Shown one piece after another: positions 1-8,354 of a DNA stretch of 12,123 bases (position 1 is the first letter of the stretch; each line of letters opens with the position of its first letter). The position numbers were made by a program, and so were the translations under genes. Source of the stretch: Stenocarpella maydis (taxonomy: Eukaryota; Ascomycota; Sordariomycetes; Diaporthales; Diaporthaceae); the NCBI GenBank assembly GCA_002270565.1, contig NQMI01000317.1, positions 1 to 12,123 of the forward strand, read 5' to 3'. The notes below the pieces were generated by a model. It had not been told where the DNA came from. It ran no database searches and saw nothing but the letters and a program-made list of their open reading frames with translations.

Positions 1-629
1 TCTGAACTGTCAGCAATAATCAGCTGTGGCTGAGATAGGCATCTCTTAAGGCATTAAAGAATAGCCGTCACTATACTTGGCTTTAGCTATGCTGAAGCGC
101 GCTCCTGCGGGATTGCTGTACTAAGCGTAGCTAATGAAAGCCGCTTGCTTCTACTGGTTTAAATTTTCAGGGCCTTTTGGGCGATAGGTCTCTGGGAAGT
201 TATATACCTTCTTAGAGCGCTCCTTACTAAAATCGGAACTATCAGTGGGTTCTGGCTGCGCCTTACCGGGGCCATAGGCTCTGAAGAGGCCCGCAGGCCC
301 CTGATCAAGGCCCGTAGGCCCTATAAAAGGACTTACTATATCCATGCTCGAGGGGCGGTTCTGGGCACTTGGGCGGCTGGAGCAGCGAGGCTGGGGCGCC
401 TGCTTGGCTACTAGGGCCGATAGGCCTTGAATAGCAGTAGCTAATTCCCCTAGCGTACCTTGAAGGGTATTTCTAGTGGCTACTTGCTGAGATAATAGCT
501 CTTGCTGACGACCTCTATCGGGGTGTTTAGGTCAAAAATCTGCTGATTTTGCAGTTCTAGGCGCTCTGCTAGAACCCTATTCCCCCGGGAATTAAGGGTA
601 GTCCCTGCTGCAGGTGCACTAGAAGCCAT
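1..629 (-). pseudogene. Decayed LTR-retrotransposon gag-like reading frame
   Basis: A minus-strand reading frame starts at the ATG at 627-629 (MASSAPAAGTTLNSRGNRV...). It runs as a Gln/Leu-rich, probably coiled-coil stretch and is lost at a frameshift around 505-545. It resumes in another frame with RQQELLSQQVATRNTLQG and continues through a Pro/Gly-rich segment (GPTGLDQGPAGLFRAYGPGK) to a stop at 151-153. Past that stop the same frame still looks like degraded coding sequence but carries several more stops down to base 1. The glutamine-rich N-terminus followed by a Pro-rich linker, about 300 nt inside a candidate LTR on the same strand, fits the start of a fungal LTR-retrotransposon Gag. No capsid core, zinc knuckle or pol domain lies inside the window, so the assignment rests on layout. 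It could instead be the N-terminus of another transposon protein. Confidence 0.4.
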
Positions 630-934
630 ATTGTCTGTTGAGGAAGACTAAATACTCCTAGAGAATAGGTATATTAGGGGCAGAATATTGCTAGTAAGTG
701 TGATTCGTAGCAATCCAATAGTATAGTCGTATACTTCCTCAGTGCCTATTCCATAAAAATCCTAGGCGTAACCTTGACTGTAGTCGTCTGAAGTGAAACT
801 TTCCCTCGTATAAATTGCTAGCGTTTGAGTTGTAATTGTGAGAAATGGTGTTCGCGGCATGCGTGAGGGCCGTGGTTCGAATTACAGAGCTTTTGCTCTT
901 TTTGAGTTGTTTTGAGCTTTTGAGCCACCACGCT
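630..934 (-). other. Putative retrotransposon untranslated leader
   Basis: This stretch lies between the candidate LTR end and the gag-like ATG and has no credible reading frame. Just inside the LTR end, the minus strand reads AGCG then TGGTGGCTC. A TGG near that point is what a tRNA-primed primer-binding site begins with, but I cannot name the tRNA. The word GAGCTTTTG occurs twice (about 888 and 915) in a local repeat. A plus-strand GGTTCGAAT near 872-882 resembles a tRNA B box, but no A box or cloverleaf accompanies it. Confidence 0.3.
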
Positions 935-1543
935 TGTCTTAGCTGGTCCGCTAATCAGTGCGAATAAGCCGGCTGTGCGTACAGGATGGTAGGTTTTTTA
1001 GGGGCCTATTCAATGTTGTTTCAGGGCGCTGACTGCTGGAGCCTGGCTCATAACCTCTGATGAAATTGTGCTATAAAATAGCTTCGTTCAGCGTGTGTTT
1101 AGGCAGGGTCGCAGTGTGTTGCTCTGAGGCGAATTCGGGCGATTGACAGTGGGTGCTGGACAACTTTGTATTAAATTAAGTTGGGCTTCTGTAGCCCTCC
1201 TTATATACCTTCCGACGTCGTCTCACCTGGGCACCCGCTTGCGTTTTCGCTTTCTGGTTTCAAATTTGCTAATGCGGCAATTCGCCTCCAAAAACCCATG
1301 GTTTGTTCAAGCAATCAGCCAGAACCATAGCCCTAAGGCAATGCCAATTAAGTACATTAATCGAGGAATCAAGCTATCCATGCACTCAGGTTATATATTT
1401 TTTGGGTAAGAAATAAGGTTAATGGAGGGTCTGATTAAGTGCAAATGCGGCCAAAATATCCGACTCCGGACCAACTCATCTTGCGTTCCGCACGCACTGG
1501 GCGTACTTGTCTCTTATACACGTCTAGTTGTGTATAAGTGACA
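935..1543 (-). repeat. Candidate 5' LTR (609 bp)
   Basis: Read on the minus strand, the segment begins TGTCACTTATACAC and ends GCTAAGACA, giving TGTC...GACA inverted termini of the kind LTRs carry. A strong TATA motif lies about 340 nt from the 5' end, and a gag-like ORF starts about 300 nt beyond the 3' end on the same strand. The reading frame on the other strand at 1143-1409 looks accidental. The partner LTR and any target-site duplication would lie outside the window, so the 935 boundary is an inference from the terminal bases. Confidence 0.4.
1201..1207 (-). promoter_or_regulatory. TATA box in candidate LTR
   Basis: The minus strand reads GGTATATAAGGAGGGC here, a canonical TATA element. 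It sits where a U3/R boundary would be expected if the LTR runs 1543 to 935, giving roughly 370 nt of U3 and 240 nt of R plus U5. Confidence 0.4.
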
Positions 1544-1544
1544 G
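1507..1544. repeat. 36-38 bp palindrome resembling paired Tn5 mosaic ends
   Basis: The segment is a near-perfect inverted repeat with arms TGTCTCTTATACAC and GTGTATAAGTGACA, 13 of 14 bases paired, around GTCTAGTT. It matches a head-to-head pair of 19-bp Tn5 mosaic ends at 17 of 19 bases in each half. It coincides with the outer edge of the candidate LTR, so it is either the natural palindromic LTR terminus or a trace of a transposase-based sequencing library junction. Confidence 0.75.
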
Positions 1545-1833
1545 GGGTAACTCCTTGTTAGGAAGTCTAGGGTAACACCTTACAGTTAGGTACTCCTTGC
1601 CAGCGGATGGAGTACTAACGCCCTATTAAGCGGTTCCGTTTAACAGTTGGGGCGAGTTATATTTAGAAATATATAACTGAGATATTACTAAGAAGAAGTT
1701 CAAGTTTGCAAACCGGGCTTATAACGTGGATACTACCGTATATGTTTTAAGTACTCTGAATTTATAGAAGTAAACTTGCCTTAAGGTCTAAGTTTCTAGA
1801 AAAGAATAAAATAAATGAAAGAAGCTTTTATAA

Positions 1834-2472
1834 GTGCAGGATATGCTTGGTTTCAGGGTTAGGAGCACCTTGCCAGACGCCGCCAAGCTCAGCAACGGTG
1901 CCTTTGACCTGCCCAACTTCAGAGGCAAGGTCGCCGTCGACGCCTTCATCCGCGCCCATGACGAGCTTCTGGCCAAGACCACATTCCTTGTCATCTCGCA
2001 GTACGCGAGCAACTATAGATACGGGCCGCTGGCGCCTCACCTGATCCCAGGCGCAGGCGACGGGCAGGGCGATACGTACGTCCAATTCGCGACGCACCCG
2101 CCCGACACCCCCATCACGATCATCGGCGACGCGCGCCGCAACGTAGGTCCCTTTGTGGCTGCGATACTGGCGCAGCCTGGTAAGGCGCGTGGCGGCGCCA
2201 CCGTTTTGGCACATGTCGAGGTGGTGACGGCAGAAGAATCACTGCAGATGTGGGCGCGTGCGCGTGGCGTACGAGCTATCAGCGTCGCCGTGTCTACCGA
2301 GACTTTTACGGAGATATTCGGATCGTTTGACTTCTTGGGAGCGATGTAGCGATTCTGGGCCTCCGCCGGGGATAGAGCTTGGGGATTACCGAATGGTGAA
2401 GGAGTGTTGACGAAAGATGATCTGGGGGTGACTGGGCTGGTTGGGCACGCAGAGAGTCTCGGCAGTATTTAA
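1834..2472 (+). pseudogene. NmrA-like NAD(P)-binding protein, C-terminal relic
   Basis: The frame encodes the C-terminal half of an NmrA/HSCARG-type protein, an atypical short-chain dehydrogenase fold used as a redox sensor or reductase. Family-typical stretches are STLPDAAKLSNGAFDLPNF, LLAKTTFLVISQYASNY, TPITIIGDARRNVGPFVAAI and QMWARARGV. The N-terminal Rossmann half with its glycine motif is absent, and bases before about 1850 are AT-rich and non-coding. Homology begins right after TTTCAG (1851-1856), which could be a splice acceptor or a rearrangement point. A single in-frame TAG at 2347-2349 interrupts the protein. The same frame then continues with the expected tail (RFWASAGDRAW, then TKDDLGVTGLVGHAES) to TAA at 2470-2472. 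The TAG sits where CAG would give Q in the sequence M-Q-R-F-W, a CpA-to-TpA change typical of RIP. GC content is clearly higher than in the upstream DNA. The gene is almost certainly inactive. Confidence 0.75.
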
Positions 2473-2812
2473 TATTGAGGATGGTAATGAACTGGTCTAG
2501 GTGGAATGCAAATCCTATATTTTGTTTTCCTCAACGAACAAGTAGATAGGAGTGAGCACTGGTTACAGCCGCGACTACGCTATCAAAAGTTACATCAATG
2601 ATGTGTAGAGGTGTGTGGCATGGCGCGGAGTATCAGTGCACCCCATTAGGGAAGACTAGACACGAAACTCCTAGGTACCAAAGGACAAGACTGGCATTTT
2701 ACGCCTATTACCGCGAGCCAAATATCAGGTCCTAGTCCTAGACGCTGTCCCCGAATAGATTATGCAGGCCATTGCAACCCCTACTACTTATCGGCTGAGC
2801 CTACTCAAGCAC
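2473..2812. other. Intergenic spacer
   Basis: This is moderate-GC sequence between the NmrA relic and the 3' end of the transporter gene. I see no reading frame, repeat or RNA gene in it. The part next to 2812 would hold the transporter's 3' untranslated region. Confidence 0.5.
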
Positions 2813-5101
2813 CTAGTTAAGTAGGTAGGCGTCCGTGACCGTCGCACCCTTCTCGTTTCCAGACAAGGCAGGCTCCTGCGACCTGTTTGCGATCCGGGCT
2901 ATCCGAGCAGTTTCCGCTTCAATAAGTATATCTGGCCGCTTTGACTGTGTCGCAGCTCTGTCCACGAAGACAAAAGCCGAGAGGCTGTGGATGAAAATCT
3001 GGTCCATGTCCTCCAGGGACCTGTTCGCTGTCTCTGGGTAGAAGAAATATACGACCGGGCCAAAGGCGAAGCAGAAAATTCCAAACACTTGTCCAATGTC
3101 AGCAAGGGCGAATGAGCGACCGGGACCATACTGAGTATTCAGTAATGAGCAGAAGTTTCGTGCTGTATTCTGGACTTACTAAGGAAGAACCGCCACTGCA
3201 AGTTGTCAAGGCCAACCTTGGTGAATTGGACAACAGCGAACCCACCCAGCCAGTTGACCGACTACAGAGTCCCATAGTCAGCTACATTGGATCACATGGC
3301 ACGAAAGGTTAATCACTTACTGTCGCCGCTGCAGCACCCCTTGTGCGCCACCCGAGAGAGCTCACCTCAGCACTATAGACCCAGGGGACACTTGAGTACC
3401 CCAGGCCAAAAAAGACATGGTAGAGTATGAACATGGCGGTCGCCACCTTGCCCATCTGTATAGCGAACAACACCGGGTCAGCACTAATGTATCCCGCGCG
3501 CGCGAATGATCCAAGTATTACAGAGGATGAGGAGCACTGGTGTGTCATGCCGGTAGTATGCACTTACGATCTGAGCCTTGGAGCCATCGTTTTGTCCAAC
3601 TGCCAGGCAGATGCAAGCGACGATGTGGCAAGTCCCCATTAATATTGGCGAGTACCTAAAAACATTAAAATCTGAATTAGTATGGGGCTTGGGCAGGCCT
3701 ACATCATCATTCTGTTTGTCAGGTCAGCATGAAGTTCTCATCTTTCGATCGCCACTGGGGTTGATACTCACTTCCGACGTCCGAACCGATCAATGATCAA
3801 TAGACATGCAAAGCTACAAAATACATAAACAGAGCTGCTTATTGCCGTGATGAGTCGGCTCATTTGCTGATTGTATCCAACGTCCCCCTGCAGTAGGGTA
3901 GGTAGATAGAAACCTGCAATGTGTTATCAGTCTATGCATTCCTCATTCGCATCCCTCGTACCGGTGATGCGAACTAACCCAGTGCATTAATTCCACTGCA
4001 TAAATGAGTTAGTAAGTCATCTGGGAACAGGATTCTGAGAGGTGACCTGCAAGATGCTTGCCTGAACTGTTGCATGAACTGGGTGCCGCAACCAAGAATC
4101 AATCGGCGGAAATTCTGTGACTTGTCTCGATGGCACAGTACGTCGATCAGAGGAACTCTATCATCCCTCTCCATTTGTATGGCCCCTTTTATAGACCGGA
4201 ACTCAGTAGTCACGGTTGGATCTTCGATATCTTTGCTGCGACCTGCCAGTCTGGACAGAACGTGCAATGCTTCCTCATCACGGTCAACCAACAATAACCA
4301 CCGAGGTGACTCAGGGACAAAGAAGAGGGTCGGAGCAATGATGGAGAGGAATATCAACTGGAAAGCGAGAGGAAACCGCCACTGGAAGGCTGACTTGTCG
4401 TAATAGAGGCCAAAAGCAATCCAGTTTGCGATGCAGAAACATGCCACATTACAACACGCCCCGACTGCCAGTAGCATTCCCCGTATGGAAGACGGGGCGC
4501 ACTCGGACAGATATACCGGCGACATGGAGGACACGAGTCCAATTCCAAATCCGTTGATCAAACGGCCAATGATCAGTTGCGGTAGATGCCATGACAGGGC
4601 TTGCAGGATGGATCCCACCACGTTGCAAAGAACTCCCAGCGCGATCGTCCTGCGACGACCAAGCTTGTCACCCAGGATGAAAGCTCCGATGGCACCGAAA
4701 AATGCCCCCAGCTGCATAAGATTCAGCTTGATTCCTCTTCTCCTCTTTGAGAACAATATTTTAACTCACGAAGAAGCAACTCGAGGTGATTCCAGAGACG
4801 CCTGCATCAAGAGTTGCTGGAAACCGTCTGAGGAAATCCGAAGACACAAGAACTCCCGCGAAAACGCCCTATATACCGCGCCATCGTCAGTTGGTTCATG
4901 TCAAGTATGATGAGAGACCTCAGTCGAACGGGAAACTCACTTGGTCGTATCCAAACCAGCAAGAATTGACTATGGAACATTAAGCATTATGTATCGACGG
5001 AGCTTCAAGTGCATCCCCAAGATAGACCACTCACATGCGTCTAGCAGAGTGATCAGGGCAATCAGCCACGCGCCGTTTGGCTTATCCTGGAACTCCATCA
5101 T
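2813..5101 (-). CDS. MFS sugar-porter transporter, ten exons
   Basis: Membrane transporter of the sugar porter family (TC 2.A.1.1), normally moving hexoses, oligosaccharides or polyols by proton symport at the plasma membrane; the substrate is not deducible. My exon model (minus): 5101-5035, 4969-4941, 4868-4770, 4711-4062, 3995-3979, 3913-3772, 3655-3568, 3455-3321, 3261-3180, 3087-2813. It joins in frame to 1584 nt, 527 aa, the usual family length. Motifs: GYDQ (29-32) in TM1, GDKLGRRR (79-86), GRLINGFGIG (114-123), VYLSECAP (131-138), PESPRW (198-203), QQFSGINAL (279-287), DRFGRR (329-334), VPWVYSAEV (387-395), PETANRSLEDMD (454-465). All introns are 58-116 nt, AG-ended, with branch points such as TACTAAC and GCTGAC. 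Intron 4 appears to start with GC, and exon 5 is only 17 nt. A GT donor at 4046 would give five extra residues. The start ATG is followed by a second ATG; both have A at -3. No stop or frameshift was seen, so it is probably functional. Confidence 0.9.
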
Positions 5102-5767
5102 TCTTGCGTGAATACAGCAAGACCCACAACTAGAAGAGGCTCTGCTTGCCTAAGAAGATCGAAGTGACAAGGATATCGGCGTGAGTTAATATTTCCCATC
5201 AGCCGCTGGTCAGCGGGCTGCGAAAAGGAGGGGAAAAACGACGATGCAAATCTGTCCAGCAAACTTGGTGTTGAAAGCAGAATTGGGCCAATAATTACCA
5301 CAATCACAGGCAGCAACCAGCGTCCAGCATCCAACAAACGAGTCGACCAGCCAATTGGGGCTGCAGCTACGGAGTGCTGTCACCCCTGGGAAAACCCCGG
5401 CAGGACGGTCCCACGCGGAGCTGCGTCGGAGTGGCCGGGTTGGGCACCCCCGACGGACGGCTCTGGTAAAGTGGCCCACGCTGTTGTGAGTGGCCACAGA
5501 GCCCGCAGCATTGATGGGAGTGTTGCTTGGCGTACTTCACTGGCTTCAATGGCTGAATCAAGCCTAGAGTTCCAAGAAGAATTTATATATTCGGTATAGG
5601 ATACCAAGAGGGTATTGGGCAGGATGAGAAAAAAATAATGCTCTAAACGATCTTCTGCGTGATAGTCGCACCAGCATCTAGACCACTCCCGTCACCCCGT
5701 TCACCCCATGATAGGCCAGATGATTAAATGACGGTGCGAAGAATAGGTACCTAAGTAGGTATGCCCA
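5102..5767 (-). other. Upstream region of the transporter and 3' flank of the dismutase
   Basis: This 666-bp spacer separates two co-oriented genes. The half near 5102 should contain the transporter promoter and 5' leader, and the half near 5767 the dismutase 3' untranslated region. A GC-rich patch at about 5385-5470 makes several overlapping open frames on both strands; none resembles a known protein and they look accidental. Stretches at 5577-5640 are AT-rich. Confidence 0.5.
5282..5358. promoter_or_regulatory. Paired CCAAT boxes upstream of the transporter
   Basis: Two symmetric CCAAT arrangements occur: ATTGGGCCAAT at 5282-5292 and CCAATTGG at 5351-5358. They lie about 180-255 bp upstream of the transporter ATG. 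CCAAT motifs are bound in fungi by the HAP/CBC complex, which tunes genes for iron, redox state and carbon use. The sites are seen directly; their use is inference. Confidence 0.3.
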
Positions 5768-6524
5768 TCATAAGGATGCAAGCAGCCCGTCCAGCCCCAT
5801 CGGTTGGAAATTGGCACAGGTGATCCTGGTCAGGTTCGCAAAGTGCACGACGACGCTCAGGTTCCCGATGAATGACTGGCCATCACCTGTTGACGTGAAA
5901 GGGTCCGTGTACGATGTTTCAAAAGGTGAAGTGGTGATGGCGCCGTACTTGCCAGCGAGATCGCCAACCTGGCACGTCATTGGGAGGGCGGCATTGCAAG
6001 GCGGCTTCTCGCCTCGTTGGAAGGGGTCCAGGTGACCCAGCGTCGCGTTACAGTTTCCATCTGGGGGCACAGGCTCATTGTGGATATGGTAGACTAGGAC
6101 AGCTATGTTAGTTATCTCTCTAGCTGCCCGTCCGACCCGACAAGGGCATCAGTTATGCCATCAACTTACGAAAGGGACCACCCTCGTCTGGCAGATTGTC
6201 AATCATGATGTCGTATCTTACACCCTCTCCATCTCTTGCTGTCTGTGCAAGTACAACACCTTGAATATTTCCATTTGGTGTGGGTGTAAACTGCTGGTCC
6301 GCTGGGAATGTCGCCTTGAATATCATTCCTGGCGGGCTGTTATCTACCACCGTCGCGTTTCCCAGTGCCTGGGAGAGTATTAGAATTGATTTCATAGCCC
6401 TGAATCATCACAGATGGGCTGGACTTACTCCTGTAGTGATGCCCGAAGCCGCAGTGGTTTGCCGTATAGCAACTCCAAGCGCAGATGGCATTAAGAGCAG
6501 GCTGCTCAACACGCTGCGATGCAT
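5768..6524 (-). CDS. Secreted copper-only superoxide dismutase (SOD5-like), three exons
   Basis: Extracellular enzyme that disproportionates superoxide to oxygen and hydrogen peroxide; fungal relatives sit at the cell surface. Exons (minus): 6524-6429, 6368-6170, 6093-5768, joining in frame to 206 aa. Both introns (60 and 76 nt) have GTAAGT donors and branch-like CTAAT or CTAAC. Residues 1-18 form a signal peptide (MHRSVLSSLLLMPSALGV). Copper ligands are H101 and H103 in YHIH, H119 in GHLDPF and H182 in VVVHF. The spacing from H103 to H119 is 16, as I recall for Candida albicans SOD5. Cysteines 113, 131, 139 and 191 probably form two disulfides. Sequons occur at N36, N114, N176 and N185. The histidines that complete the zinc site of Cu/Zn enzymes are not evident, fitting the copper-only class. 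The protein ends 12 residues after TCANF, with no Ser/Thr-rich or GPI-anchor tail as many relatives have, suggesting a soluble secreted form. It lies upstream of, and co-oriented with, the transporter. Confidence 0.88.
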
Positions 6525-8169
6525 CTTTTCTGGCTGACCAGCCAACGTGTGTCTTCGTATGGGAAGGATGGGTCTGTCCAGGGCTTATGCTCTTGCCAAT
6601 GTTGACTCTTCACAAAGCTAATTTCTCATCCACTGCAGTGCAGTCCCGGCGGCGATGGGAAGATAGTGAGCGACAGAAACTATGAACAAAGAGGAAGTGG
6701 TAAGAAACCTTGCAATATCTTGGAGAGACTGCGTTCCTTTTTGAGTACTGACTGTCATCACTGCCGCGCCGAATCAGCCGTGGATCACAATCTCGGATGA
6801 ATCGAGACATATCTAGTCAGCTTGACCGACAGTTAGACGATCCAGGCGAAAGGGGGCTAATGGTCCAAGCTCGCGTGATGACCGTGATGTGCAAAACCGA
6901 CTCAGTTATGAGATCTCGAGGCAGTCTAGGGGTGGAAGGCTTCCGCGATCCGGGATGACCGAGGTATTCGGGCAGCAAGCCGGTCAATACGTCTCGGCGG
7001 CTAAAGCCAATTGTAGAAACACTGGCGACGTTATCCTTGGTGGTGATAGGCAGGCACAGCCTCGAGTCCCGGAAGGGAAACGATTGCAACGACGTTCATA
7101 TCGGACGAATGTGTGACTACGGAGCCCCCTTGGCCGCTGGGCCTGGGAAGACCTCCATTCGGCAACCTAGGGGCTGTGGGGACCGATCTCGAGAGATTGT
7201 GACAGGTCTTGGCAAGCTGAAACCGGGAGTAGTTAAGGCACGTCATTATAGCACATTGGAGGAACCGGATGTCCGAGCAATAGCTGGATTGCAGACACAG
7301 CTGCGAGAGGAAGATTTTAAGCTACTTGAGAGATGGAATCTTTTCGTACTGGAACACTTCGACAGGAGGCTTTCGGAGTGATTTGCAGGCTCGGGCTAAG
7401 TTAGCTCTCGTAGGCTGAGGATGTGGGCCCCTCTGGATGCCGCGAGCTTGCTTAAAGTTGGCACGTTCTTTCATGTTTCAACCCATTATACTTTAGAGCG
7501 GCACAGAAGAGAAGGTTTAATCACCCTCTGCGCAGGGACTTTGCTAGAGTTTTACCAAAGTCTATCGACTACCGCCCCCCTTTCGCGACAAGACTGTACG
7601 AGTCAGGCCACAGGTTTTCATCTGAGATCCCACAGAGCCGGCATATCCACTATTCCGAAAGCACAATTTTACTCAAAATCCTCCCATGGTGAACAGGGCT
7701 AGGGTTTCATCGTCCATGGTCTATCGGTCTGTCAGTCTGTGCGCTTGTTTCTAGCACGGGTGAGGGCCGCAAAGCTTAGCATGATCGGCAACCGGGAGTT
7801 GCTGAAACGCTGCTCAAGCTCAACAATGGGACCTAGTTAGCTTCGGGCCTCGCCTCTTACGAAGTATTATCTCCTTCGTCTAATAATCTGAGTAGCGGTT
7901 GAGCTATGCAACGGGCACAAAAGTTGAGCTTCCTCCATCCGTGGGTTGATATCAGCGGCGTCCCCCAAGCAGGGTGTCTCTATAGACCTCGGGAGAGAGC
8001 AGTAACTTTATCTAATGCTTCTCAGCTTAAACTGAGTCGGACTGGCCTATCGCAACACTTGCCGGCTAAATAGCCTTCGAATCACCGGCTTTCACTTCAC
8101 CGTTTTATTTTCCAAAGACCCTACGTCTTTATCGCCTGGCTGCAGCCCTTCCCTACTGACTCAGTCCAA
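6525..8169. other. Gene-poor moderate-GC region, nothing recognised
   Basis: The first 200-300 bp should hold the dismutase promoter; one inverted CCAAT (6596-6600) and a 10-bp palindrome CACTGCAGTG are present but no clear TATA. Several open frames of 65-114 codons exist on both strands, the longest being 7037-7381 on the plus strand, ending in a charged, helix-like tail (LREEDFKLLERWNLFVLEHF). They overlap one another and match no family I know. I cannot tell whether any is a real gene, an exon or a relic. No tRNA, rRNA or transposon end was found from about 7400 to 8169. Confidence 0.4.
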
Positions 8170-8240
8170 AGGTTTCGCGAATAGCCACTGTACTATAAAA
8201 ACTGTCATTATTTTCTCAGTGGCTATTGTGTTTGAAACCT
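8170..8240. repeat. 71-bp inverted-repeat hairpin
   Basis: AATAGCCACTG (8180-8190) is the exact reverse complement of CAGTGGCTATT (8217-8227). The outer words AGGTTTC (8170-8176) and GAAACCT (8234-8240) also pair, so the stem has 7 + 11 bp with a small asymmetric bulge and a 26-nt AT-rich loop. It could be a tiny MITE-like element, an LTR fragment or a transcribed hairpin. I see no clear target-site duplication. Confidence 0.65.
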
Positions 8241-8336
8241 ATTTTTATGAGCATTATACTCATTACCTAGCGCTGGGTCTTAAACTTTACAACTATATAA
8301 AGAGACTGCTGCGGCTCAATTTATTTAAAAATAAAA

Positions 8337-8354
8337 GGTGGGGCGGGGGGGGGG
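8337..8354 (+). repeat. G-run with G-quadruplex potential
   Basis: GG T GGGG C followed by ten consecutive G (8345-8354), directly after an A-rich stretch. Such a purine tract could be a retrotransposon polypurine tract, a G-quadruplex, or a length-unstable assembly spot. No LTR start is convincing immediately after it. Confidence 0.6.

Noticed and set aside
868..884. tRNA B-box-like word GGTTCGAAT, possible tRNA or SINE
   Set aside because: The T-arm stem would need G-T pairs, no A box is found at the right distance, and no acceptor or anticodon stem can be drawn.
1143..1409. 88-codon plus-strand frame
   Set aside because: It runs antisense through the candidate LTR and its TATA, with no recognisable protein features.
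1828..2214. 128-codon minus-strand frame over the NmrA relic
   Set aside because: It is the antisense shadow of the plus-strand frame, which carries the clear family motifs.
3309..3563. Separate small membrane protein genes at 3309-3563 and 2813-3088
   Set aside because: Both are exons of the transporter; their starts are intron sequence or internal codons, and the splice model joins them in frame.
5210..5607. Several overlapping open frames in the GC-rich spacer
   Set aside because: They overlap in all frames, lack recognisable domains and follow from local GC content between two solid genes.
2818..5761. Shared word TAAGTAGGTA near the 3' ends of both genes (2818-2827 and 5752-5761)
   Set aside because: A 10-bp match of a TAGGTA-rich word that recurs elsewhere in the window; not enough for a shared regulatory element.
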